Below are positions 8,975 through 18,094 of a stretch of 64,000 bases of DNA, in pieces; position 1 is the stretch's first letter, and each line of letters opens with the position of its first letter. The notes beneath the pieces were generated by a model. That model had not been told where the DNA came from, searched no databases, and saw nothing but the letters and a program-made list of their open reading frames with translations. Origin of the DNA: Oceanobacillus zhaokaii (GTDB taxonomy: Bacteria > Bacillota > Bacilli > Bacillales > Amphibacillaceae); contig NZ_CP024848.1 in the NCBI RefSeq assembly GCF_003352005.1, positions 629,001 to 693,000 of the forward strand, read 5' to 3'. Made by a program: the position numbers and the translations under genes.

Positions 8975-9259
8975 ATGATTAAACCGCTAGGAGATCGAGT
9001 TATTATCGAGCTTGTTGAGCAAGAGGAAAAAACTGCAAGTGGAATCGTACTTCCAGATTCTGCACAAGAGAAACCACAAGAAGGTCGTGTTGTTGCAGTA
9101 GGTTCTGGTCGAGTTTTAGACAATGGAGAAAAAGTAGCACTTGAAGTTTCTGAAGGAGATCGCATCATCTACTCTAAATTTGCGGGTACTGAAGTGAAAT
9201 ACGAAGGTAACGAATACTTAATTCTTCGCGAAAATGACATCTTAGCTGTCGTACAATAA
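8975..9259 (+). CDS. groES: Co-chaperonin GroES
   Basis: 94-residue heptameric lid of the GroEL chamber. It starts [11 protein letters not shown], has the mobile loop region [20 protein letters not shown] (about residues 18-37) and ends in the conserved [14 protein letters not shown]. It has a strong AAGGAGG site and is the first gene of the CIRCE-controlled operon, 50 bases before groEL. Confidence 0.98.
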   Translation: MIKPLGDRVIIELVEQEEKTASGIVLPDSAQEKPQEGRVVAVGSGRVLDNGEKVALEVSEGDRIIYSKFAGTEVKYEGNEYLILRENDILAVVQ

Positions 9260-9294
9260 GAACGTTTTTTAACATACTTAAGATATAATTTTGA

Positions 9295-10941
<1,647 letters not shown>

Positions 10942-10987
10942 TAAGGCCCCCATACAATTGATATGAGTGGGTTTTGATGTAAGATGA

Positions 10988-11015
10988 GTGAAATGCTAAC
11001 ATTTTGCTAACATTG
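10988..11015. repeat. Direct repeat, left copy (att-like)
   Basis: 28 bases starting GTGAAATGCTAACATTTTGC, identical to 16530-16557. The core contains the palindrome-like GCTAACATTTTGCTAAC. It lies right after groEL and at the 3' end of the first integrase remnant, as expected for an attachment-site scar. Confidence 0.6.
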
Positions 11016-11021
11016 GAGTTT

Positions 11022-11442
11022 TTAACGGGGGCTTCTCATTAGTTGTGCAAACTTTTGGGAAGCTTCTTTTTTCATTTCTTTTGTTACGTGGAGATAGACA
11101 TTTTTCGTGATTTGATCATCTGAATGACCAAGTCTATCCATAATTTGTTCGAGTGCTACACCAGTATCTGCAAGAAGTGATGTATGTGTATGTGGGGTTA
11201 ATTCGAGATTTTAAGTTTGCAAGAGCAAACAATCAGTTGGACCGTTTTGATTACGATAGGATATTCAGATTGTCGCTCCGTTTTGGCAAAGATGAAATCT
11301 TGATTATTGTAAGCAACACCTAATTGTTGAATGAACTTCTCTTGAATTACTTTGTAAAATTTAAAAGCATTTATTACGTCTTCACCCACAACAACTTTTC
11401 GTCTGGATTTTTTTGTTTTTGGTGTCACCAATAGAAACTTGA
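11022..11442 (-). pseudogene. Tyrosine recombinase (phage integrase) remnant, copy 1
   Basis: Minus-strand decay product of a tyrosine integrase. The middle part reads VTPKTKKSRRKVVVGEDV, the C-terminal part IMDRLGHSDDQITKNVYLHV and then the conserved KKEASQKFAQLM tail. The two parts are in different frames, with the shift near 11210-11225. The catalytic HSLRHTH segment is shortened to LTPHTHTSLLADTG, so the HxxR arginine is lost. The catalytic domain's first half and the N-terminal arm-binding domain are absent. It ends right after groEL next to the att-like repeat. Non-functional. Confidence 0.8.
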
Positions 11443-11599
11443 CTTATCATTAACATATGAGAAAAGCAGGGATGCCGCATTATTGTCTGTTGTAATCTAC
11501 GTGGAACCGGCAAGACGTGAACATAGTTTTTTGTTATAATACAAAGTGAATCAGATATGTTTATGTTTGTCTTATGATGATAAATTGGAGGTTTGAACC

Positions 11600-11722
11600 A
11601 TGTCAAAATTGACGAAAGTTGTAAAACTGCTGAACAATCCTAAAGTTAAAAAAGCGATTATAGAAAAAGGTGTACCGATGATGAAAAAGGAAATTGAAAA
11701 GAGGAAGAATAGAACGAAGTAA
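11600..11722 (+). CDS. Small basic hypothetical protein (40 aa)
   Basis: Short open frame of 40 residues starting MSKLTKVVKLLNNPKVKKAI and ending in EKRKNRTK. It has a good GGAGG site seven bases before ATG. It is very lysine-rich with an amphipathic helical look. I do not recognise a family. Coding status is supported only by the ribosome site and the clean small frame among decayed sequence. Confidence 0.5.
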   Translation: MSKLTKVVKLLNNPKVKKAIIEKGVPMMKKEIEKRKNRTK

Positions 11723-11804
11723 GGCGATTGCAGGTAGTGCAGTTGTCTTTTTTTCGCTGTAAAATCAACCCGTAAATATGCGAGAATATATTGTCATAAG
11801 GAAT

Positions 11805-12090
11805 CACTAATAAGGAAAGTGCCTTTTTTCATTAAAGAGCCCTTTAACAGGGTAAGGATTCCTGAACTGAAGGTTGAAGGTTAATGCTCTTACCTTCCAT
11901 CAAGATGTCATAAGTAAAGTTCAATGTGACATCTCCCCATTACCTACCTACAATGGCAACTTTACCCGAAACACGTAATGCGACAATAGATTATTTAATT
12001 ATTGGCGTTCCACCTGTCGTTTCAATAGCATAGTGAGAACCACCGTTTGTGATTTCTTTAATTTCCTTTACAACATCTAGCACAGACCAA
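11805..12090 (-). pseudogene. Zinc-type alcohol dehydrogenase fragment
   Basis: Minus strand contains VVKEIKEITNGGSHYAIETT, then a stop and RVSGKVAIVGR, then in another frame GDVTLNFTYDILMEGKSI. This is the nucleotide-binding half of an NAD(P)-dependent aryl/benzyl alcohol dehydrogenase (MDR family), with at least one stop and one frameshift. The zinc-binding N-terminal half is missing. Recognition is by the SHYAIETTG and GKVAIVG motifs. Non-functional relic. Confidence 0.6.
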
Positions 12091-12141
12091 GGCCTAGGTC
12101 TGTGCTAATAATTATTTTATGGCATTAAAAGTAACACCTTA

Positions 12142-12579
12142 CTATTGTTGAGGTGCGGAAGGAGTTGAAATACTTTGTAGTGCCTGTTCTGCCTCGTTTG
12201 CATATTGATTGTGTATTGCTAGATCACCTAAAGCAACCATTCCTACTATTTTTCCATTTTCGTTTACCGGCAATCGGCGAATTTGTTGCTCTGCCATTAA
12301 TTGTGCTGCTTCATGAACATCCATGTCTGGTGTACCTTGTACAATTTGCTGTGCAGTCATAACTTGAGATACAGGCGTTTGCGCATTTTGCCCTTGTGCC
12401 GTTGTTCGAAGGGTAATATCACGATCCGTTAGAATTCCAGTCATTTGCCCACTATTGTTGACTACTGGGATAGCACCAATATTATATTGACTCATTAAAG
12501 CTGCTGCTTCCTGTACGGACTGTGTTTCATTAACTGTATGAACATTTGATGTCATGATATCTCTTAAATATTGTGCCAT
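12142..12579 (-). CDS. CBS-domain pair protein, YhcV-like
   Basis: 145-residue protein made only of two CBS domains: residues about 4-60 (LRDIMTSNVHTVNE, then GILTDRDITLR) and about 72-128 (VMTAQ, then GMVALGDLAI). Such stand-alone Bateman modules bind adenine nucleotides and sense energy state. I chose ATG 12579 because GGAGGT lies seven bases upstream; a longer in-frame start adds only four residues. B. subtilis YhcV is the nearest homologue I can recall. It sits among decayed sequence with no operon partner. Ligand unknown. Confidence 0.85.
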   Translation of the reverse strand: MAQYLRDIMTSNVHTVNETQSVQEAAALMSQYNIGAIPVVNNSGQMTGILTDRDITLRTTAQGQNAQTPVSQVMTAQQIVQGTPDMDVHEAAQLMAEQQIRRLPVNENGKIVGMVALGDLAIHNQYANEAEQALQSISTPSAPQQ

Positions 12580-13460
12580 GTAATTTACCTCCAATTAAAT
12601 ATTTTTTCATTTATAGGATGGGGAATATAGGTGATATTATGGGTGGAAACTTTTTCCGAAACCAGGATGGCCAGTTTTCATATAGAAAGTTCTAATGATC
12701 TTAGAGAATCTAAAGAACCCCTTTTTTCCAAATTAAAATGGTATTCTCCCAGCAATTAATATGCCAGCCAAAAGGGGGCCTTTATTCTATGCTGCAGCAT
12801 AGCTTTTCAGTTTGGGATTCTATCAGAAAAGGATTTATTCAAAATTAGCATTTTATCCTAGTTGAATAAGAAGCACAAAAAAACAGCTATTTACGACCGA
12901 TTTTTAAAATACCATTCTAATATTTTCTTTTCATCTTTTGAGGGAGTATGTTTATAATTAACTAATTTATGCCCATCAAGTTGAATTTAACTTCATAATA
13001 AAGTCTTATGGCATAGTGATGTTCAACAATAGCCTTACGAGTATCATCCCACATTAAAGAAATCAATGCGTCTTCACAAGTGGATTGATTTGAAGCAATC
13101 ATTGGAGTTATTGATCTGGAATCAAAAAAACTGACATCTTCACTTGGGAAGATAGAGCCATCAGTTGACTTATACTGAGATAGAAGCAGCTGTTTAGTGG
13201 TATAAACATATTAAAAGGAATTGATGGAAGCTATCAAAACTTGGTTTGACTAAATGGCTTTGCAAGTAGGATATAACAAGGAAGAGATCAGCATCTTTCT
13301 TCCTCGATCAGTTCGGATATTCCATTTATTTGAAGCACAAAAGCTGATTAATTAAAGAAATATTGTGATAAATCAATTGCTCCTATGTAAATAGGAGCAA
13401 TAGTAAAAAAATCAGGTCTATTGAATATCAAATCTCAATCTATTAAAAATTAAATACACT
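12580..13460. other. Gene-poor stretch of decayed sequence
   Basis: No intact gene seen. A minus-strand stretch at about 13010-13130 reads CEDALISLMWDDTRKAIVEH without start or stop context and looks like a protein fragment of unknown family. The rest is AT-rich with scattered stops. An inverted repeat GCAATTGCTCC...GGAGCAAT near 13373-13400 may end transcription of cdaS from the other side. Confidence 0.4.
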
Positions 13461-14081
13461 TCAAATTTGTCCGCCTGGTTGGATAGGATATAAGGTACCT
13501 TGCAAAGCAAAGGAAGCTCTTCCTGTTTCTTCAGATACGACTAAGACAATCGCATCGCTTTTTTCTGATAGACCGACAGCAGCACGATGCCTCGTACCAA
13601 GCTTCTTTCCCTTGTTATCCTGTTGTGATAACGGGAGCACATTTCCCGCAGAAATGATTTTATTTTCTTTTATTAAAACTGCACCATCGTGCAATGCAGT
13701 ACCAGGATAAAAAATCGATTCCAGCAATGCATATGACACGTTTGCTAAAATTGGAGTACCTGAATGGATGAGGGATTCTACTGGTTCTTTACGTTCTATG
13801 GCCATCAAAGCCCCGTGTTTTTGTACGGATAAATGCTGAATGGCAGTGGTTAACGCTTGATAGGAATCTGTAAAAGGAGACAAATATGCGTTTAAATAAT
13901 GAGATGCCGTCTTTTTTTGAAGTTCACTTAATACATCGTGAACGTGTTCAAATTCACTGAGAATACTGCAATCATTACGATCCATTGTGTGGAGCATTGC
14001 TTCGATGTCAACGGATACCTGATGTAAATTCTTTTTTAATTGCGTTTTCATTGGCTCGGTTAGCGCGGGTTCCATAACCAT
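13461..14081 (-). CDS. cdaS: Sporulation-type diadenylate cyclase CdaS
   Basis: 206-residue diadenylate cyclase that makes c-di-AMP from two ATP. The N-terminal helical regulatory domain (about residues 1-75, with CSILSEFEHVHDVLSEL) is typical of CdaS (YojJ), the forespore enzyme, and differs from DisA and the membrane-bound CdaA. The DAC domain follows: HGALMAIER, the active motif LHDGAVLI (about 131-138) and GTRHRAAVGLSE (about 165-176). It ends in GTLYPI like B. subtilis CdaS. ATG 14081 has AGGAAGTGATTAC upstream. It is a single gene; sporulation role is inferred from the family. Confidence 0.92.
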   Translation of the reverse strand: MVMEPALTEPMKTQLKKNLHQVSVDIEAMLHTMDRNDCSILSEFEHVHDVLSELQKKTASHYLNAYLSPFTDSYQALTTAIQHLSVQKHGALMAIERKEPVESLIHSGTPILANVSYALLESIFYPGTALHDGAVLIKENKIISAGNVLPLSQQDNKGKKLGTRHRAAVGLSEKSDAIVLVVSEETGRASFALQGTLYPIQPGGQI

Positions 14082-14348
14082 GTAATCACTTCCTACATTG
14101 ACTGTATATTGTTATTTCTTACTCTCCCCAGGTATCTAAAATGTATACTTCAAATTAACTTTATCACGCCACAACCGTCCGTAAGACTTCCCCTTCTACT
14201 TTGAGAGTGCATACAGCAATGGTAATGTTAGGCTCTCTAAACAATATATTGATATCAAATTATGTTGTGCCTTTTTATCCTCCCGACATAATAGACGAGC
14301 AGCCCAGCATAACATGTATTGATATATTTATGGGGAAGGTGGGCTTCT

Positions 14349-15803
14349 ATGGTTATAAGATACAAGAATAATTGGATTAATACGAAACCAATTTCTGATA
14401 TGGTAAACACAGAATATGATGTGGTCATTGTTGGAAGTGGACCTGGTGGTGGTGCCGTTTTACAAAGACTTTGTCAGTTGTGGAAAGATCAAGGGGCAAA
14501 GAAGATTGCTATACTTGAAAAAGGAGATAAATTATTTCATTCCCATGCACAAAATATACCTACACAAAATGTAAATACATCACGTGATGACCTTGTTCCT
14601 AATAATTCCACTCCTCTCGGTCAGCGCCTACCTCAATTTTCTGGAGCCACGATGGTTTATGCTCTTGGGGGAAGGTCGTTGTTTTGGAATGCGGCAACAC
14701 CAAGACCGATTGAAGAAGAACTGCGAACATGGCCGATTAATCGCAGAGAACTAGATGTTTACTATCGAATGGCTGAGAACTTATTATATGTCACAACAGA
14801 TTGGGCTAAAGGTTCATCATTGCAGGATCAAATGTTAATGAGGCTTCATGCTGCGGGTATTTTGGAAGCTCAAGATATGCCACTGGCCATTGATTTGTCC
14901 CCTTCGAGACAGGGAGAAGTCCATTCAAATGCGTGGTATAGTTCGATTAATTCACTCGCTAGGGGCCAATTAGACCGTCCATATGATCTTGCTGTAGATG
15001 CTTTTGTTCATAAGATTAATACTACTCCAAATGGAAAAAGAGCAGCTGGTGTTGAGGTAATCGATACAAAGACGAAATCAAATTATACGATCCGGGCAAA
15101 AAATGTTGTCGTATCAGCGAGTACTTTAGAAACTCCACGTATCCTATTGAATTCTGGTATTCAGGAACCAGCAATTGGACGTTATTTAACAGGACACGTA
15201 TCAATGATTGCAGTTGGAACAGTCAGTCGAAATCAGTTTTCTGATCGACTTGGAAATTTATCGGTTTTAAAATTTGAAACAGAAGATGATCCTTATCAAA
15301 TTCAGATTCTTGGTCCAGACCAATATTGGTCTTACCAGCAATTTGAAGATAAAGTGTTAGGAGACCAGTTGACGATTGCTTACGCAGCCTTTGGAAGAGT
15401 GGAGTCTAGACCAGAAAATCGTGTATACCTAGAATCTAGGCTGGATGAGTACGGCGTACCATTACAACAGGTTCAATACTCTTTAAGTGATAGAGACCGT
15501 CAAACAGCCGAACAAGTAGAACAAGGGATAAGAGATTCTGCGAGAGCGATGGGTGTCACTTTAGATGAGTCTACTTTAGTCCTGCGTCCGCCAGGGGCAG
15601 ATATGCATGAGGCGTGCACATGTAGAATGGGTAATAATCCTAATACATCAGCGACAAATCGTAATGGTCAAATACACGGTGTTCAAGGTCTTTATGTTGC
15701 GGATAATAGCGCACTTCCAAGCTTGACTGCTGCAGGACCAGTACTATCTAACACTGCTTTAGCAATTCGAGTGGCGGATCATATTGTTCGTCAGTCAAGA
15801 TAG
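14349..15803 (+). CDS. GMC-family oxidoreductase
   Basis: FAD-dependent glucose-methanol-choline type oxidoreductase, 484 residues from ATG 14349 (GGAAGGTGG upstream; a farther in-frame ATG adds ten unlikely residues). The Rossmann FAD motif VVIVGSGPGGGAV lies at about residues 24-36. The C-terminal catalytic region has PGADMHEACTCRMG (about 417-430) with the His expected in GMC enzymes, then GLYVADNSALPSLTAAGP. There is no signal peptide or heme domain. Substrate is unknown; sugars or alcohols are typical. A decayed PepSY gene follows. Expression or partner subunits cannot be inferred. Confidence 0.85.
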   Translation: MVIRYKNNWINTKPISDMVNTEYDVVIVGSGPGGGAVLQRLCQLWKDQGAKKIAILEKGDKLFHSHAQNIPTQNVNTSRDDLVPNNSTPLGQRLPQFSGATMVYALGGRSLFWNAATPRPIEEELRTWPINRRELDVYYRMAENLLYVTTDWAKGSSLQDQMLMRLHAAGILEAQDMPLAIDLSPSRQGEVHSNAWYSSINSLARGQLDRPYDLAVDAFVHKINTTPNGKRAAGVEVIDTKTKSNYTIRAKNVVVSASTLETPRILLNSGIQEPAIGRYLTGHVSMIAVGTVSRNQFSDRLGNLSVLKFETEDDPYQIQILGPDQYWSYQQFEDKVLGDQLTIAYAAFGRVESRPENRVYLESRLDEYGVPLQQVQYSLSDRDRQTAEQVEQGIRDSARAMGVTLDESTLVLRPPGADMHEACTCRMGNNPNTSATNRNGQIHGVQGLYVADNSALPSLTAAGPVLSNTALAIRVADHIVRQSR

Positions 15804-15834
15804 GAATAGGAAGGTAACAGAGAATAATAAAGGT

Positions 15835-16103
15835 ATGGCTAATAATAGCAATGGTGTAGTATTAGTTGAAATCAAAGCAGAAGGGCATGTAGTACGTGAT
15901 AGATTGATGATGATGCCCGTGATGGAAAGGATCAATCTACGAAACAAAATCTCATTTTTGAACAAGAAGCAATAGTAATCGCTTAAAAAACTGTCAATGG
16001 AAGGGTGACTGAAATAGACTTAGATAAAGACGATAACCGATATGTTTATGAGTTTGAACTAAACACACCACCACCTGCATTTTGGCAATCGACAAAATAC
16101 TGA
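15835..16103 (+). pseudogene. PepSY-domain protein remnant
   Basis: Two frames join into a PepSY-like protein. After a shift near 15900 the frame reads DDDARDGKDQSTKQNLIFEQ, then EAIVIA, a TAA at 15984-15986, then KTVNGRVTEIDLDKDD and RYVYEFEL. EEAI.IAL..VNG.VTEI.LDKDDGRYVYE is the PepSY signature, so the TAA stands where a Leu TTA would be: a single-base nonsense change. PepSY domains inhibit peptidases or occur in wall proteins. Non-functional as written. Confidence 0.6.
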
Positions 16104-16206
16104 TTTTTATCATCGGCAAATTGCTGAAACTGATATTGTGTTCTGATAGGAGAATAATCTTTATGGAGTGGGAAAGATGAGAAGAAAATCTTTAAAATTT
16201 GTAAAA

Positions 16207-16242
16207 GAAAGACGAATGGTGGCTAGTAACCATTCGTCTTTC
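16207..16242. terminator. Perfect 14-bp hairpin
   Basis: GAAAGACGAATGGT, eight-base loop, ACCATTCGTCTTTC. The T tract is weak on the plus strand. It probably terminated the GMC/PepSY transcript. Confidence 0.6.
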
Positions 16243-16318
16243 ATCATATCTTCATTTTGAGAAATAGGAACTAGCCTGATTCAAATTTAATTATACGGTA
16301 TTACGCAAGTTTTCTATG

Positions 16319-16348
16319 TGTTAGCCAAATGCTAACATTTGGCTAACA
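16319..16348. repeat. Att-like perfect palindrome
   Basis: TGTTAGCCAAATG, CTAA, CATTTGGCTAACA. It is followed by CAATCTCATGAAAAACGGTA, which recurs with few changes after the palindrome at 17975. It is related to the GCTAAC repeats at 10988 and 16530, so I read it as another integration-site scar. Confidence 0.5.
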
Positions 16349-16529
16349 CAATCTCATGAAAAACGGTAAACTCTTGTGTAAGATTTAATACCTCAGTTTC
16401 AGAAAAAACTTGATATACCGCACTTTTTGCACCTACCGTTAAAGATATTACACACTCTCACCTTGTGGGTTGCATAATGTAATAGCCGTCTAAACTGCTT
16501 GATATGAATAGGTTTTATGTAAGATGAGG

Positions 16530-16557
16530 GTGAAATGCTAACATTTTGCTAACATTG
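16530..16557. repeat. Direct repeat, right copy (att-like)
   Basis: 28 bases identical to 10988-11015. The similarity extends on both sides (about 16508-16690) through the integrase tail. Confidence 0.6.
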
Positions 16558-16563
16558 AGGTTT

Positions 16564-16690
16564 TTAACGGAGGCTTCTCATTAGTTCACTGAACTTTTGA
16601 GAGGCTTCTTTTTTCATTTCTTGCGTTTCATGGAGATAGACATCTTTTGTAATTTGATCATCTGAATGGCCCAGTCTGTCCATAATTCGT
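16564..16690 (-). pseudogene. Integrase C-terminal remnant, copy 2
   Basis: Minus strand reads RIMDRLGHSDDQITKDVYLH, then ETQEMKKEASQKFSELMRS and a stop. It parallels the tail of the first remnant (11022-11150) at roughly 85-90% DNA identity by eye. Homology stops abruptly at about 16690, where the upstream part of the gene has been lost. With copy 1 it brackets a 5.5-kb segment. Confidence 0.75.
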
Positions 16691-16859
16691 AAATATATAA
16701 GGGTTAGAAGGTGGAAATTATTTGTCGCTTACAAAGCAAATGTAAGGGAGCGCAAAAAATCTATAGCAAAAATGTTCAGGAATTATTTTACAGATAGCAC
16801 CTACAATTCTAGAACACTAATCATTTAGGTGAATATCCTGGATATGGGAGGTATTTCAT

Positions 16860-17567
16860 ATGAGAGACTCGATCAAGCGAATAGCTCAACGGTTTATCGT
16901 TTCACACTTTCCTGAGTCAGATATAGTCTTGGTAGGTGGAAGTGCTGTTTATGGAAATTTAACAACAGAATCTGATATTGACATAATTATAATTGATGAG
17001 ACAGAAACGCCAAGACTTGAATGTTTTCACTTTCTTGGATGGAAAATAGAAGCATTTATTTATACGGCTTTATCTCTAGAGTTAGAATTTCAAACAGCTA
17101 GATATAAAGGGATGCCCACCATCATTAAAATGTGTGCCGAAGGTCTACTTATAGAAGATAAACAAGGAGATGGAAAGGAATTCCAAAGAGAGGCAAAAAT
17201 TCTTTATGAACAGGGTTCACAACTTTGGGATGAGGACCAAATAAATGCAGCAAGGTATCAAATTACAGATTTTTTGTCAGACTTTAGAAGTTCAGAAGAC
17301 TTTGAAGAAAATTTATTTATTTTAAACAAGTTAATAAATACGTTAACTGAACTGATTTTAAGGGCAGATGGCAATTGGGTTGGTGAAGGAAAGTGGCTTG
17401 CTAGGAACCTTAAATCATATGATAAAGATATGTGTGATAAACTAGTTAAATATACAAAAACATACATGAATACAAATGATAAAACTGAATTAATTTCATT
17501 CATTCAATCTACACTTGATAATTATGGTGGTGAATTGTTTGTTGGTTATAAAGAATTCTTTTTTTAG
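16860..17567 (+). CDS. Nucleotidyltransferase-fold protein
   Basis: 235-residue protein with an N-terminal Pol-beta type nucleotidyltransferase domain. The active motif is VGGSAVYGNLTTESDIDIII (about residues 22-41), with the GGS and paired Asp of SDIDI. The rest is helical and unassigned. Such proteins include aminoglycoside nucleotidyltransferases and minimal MNT enzymes; no partner HEPN gene lies next to it. GGGAGG precedes the ATG. It lies just outside the integrase scar and has lower GC, so it may be a transferred accessory gene. The substrate is unknown. Confidence 0.75.
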   Translation: MRDSIKRIAQRFIVSHFPESDIVLVGGSAVYGNLTTESDIDIIIIDETETPRLECFHFLGWKIEAFIYTALSLELEFQTARYKGMPTIIKMCAEGLLIEDKQGDGKEFQREAKILYEQGSQLWDEDQINAARYQITDFLSDFRSSEDFEENLFILNKLINTLTELILRADGNWVGEGKWLARNLKSYDKDMCDKLVKYTKTYMNTNDKTELISFIQSTLDNYGGELFVGYKEFFF

Positions 17568-18055
17568 TTGGAAAATTACTTATGTACGAAGCAACAGTAA
17601 TGTAAATGCTCTTTTTATATGTTAGGAATATTTACTTTATCAAAATTTATTAACGCAATTAACTTCTTTCCCTTTATATTAATATACCATTTCTCCATAC
17701 ATGTACGGTATTGGCGATACTGAAATTTGTATTGAGCAAAAGTGTGAGTTAGTCGTAGACATGTTTCATCTAAACGATTATAACAGATAACAAAAGAAAC
17801 AATGAAAACCTACCTCTATCCAAATATTAGGGCGGCAAACCGATAGAGGAGTTAGAGGATGATATTCCTTTTTAATGTGAGGTGGCGGATAATGAATAGA
17901 GGTAACTCCTTCACAAAGATTTTATTATAATAACATGTGGTAAAAAGCTGATTTCATTTGAAATTGAAAAATATATGTTAGCAAAATGCTAACATGAATT
18001 TACCGCAATCTCATAAAATACGGTAAATTCATGTTAAAGCACTTTGAGAAAGCCG
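17568..18055. other. Intergenic stretch with an att-like palindrome
   Basis: No gene seen. At 17975-17995 lies ATGTTAGCAAAATGCTAACAT, a palindrome of the same GCTAAC type as at 10988, 16319 and 16530. It is followed by GAATTTACCG...CGGTAAATTC, a second inverted repeat whose loop shares CAATCTCAT with the 16319 element. A short frame with PIEELEDDI near 17840-17870 may be a decayed gene. Confidence 0.45.
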
Positions 18056-18094
18056 GACGGGGAGACCAAGGGTTCTTGACCCTCTGTCCCCGTC
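18056..18094 (-). terminator. Hairpin at the 3' end of the triterpene cyclase gene
   Basis: GACGGGGA and TCCCCGTC close a stem with an inner AAGGGT/ACCCTC pairing. It overlaps the cyclase stop codon. The T tract on the minus strand is poor, so termination strength is uncertain. Confidence 0.5.
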
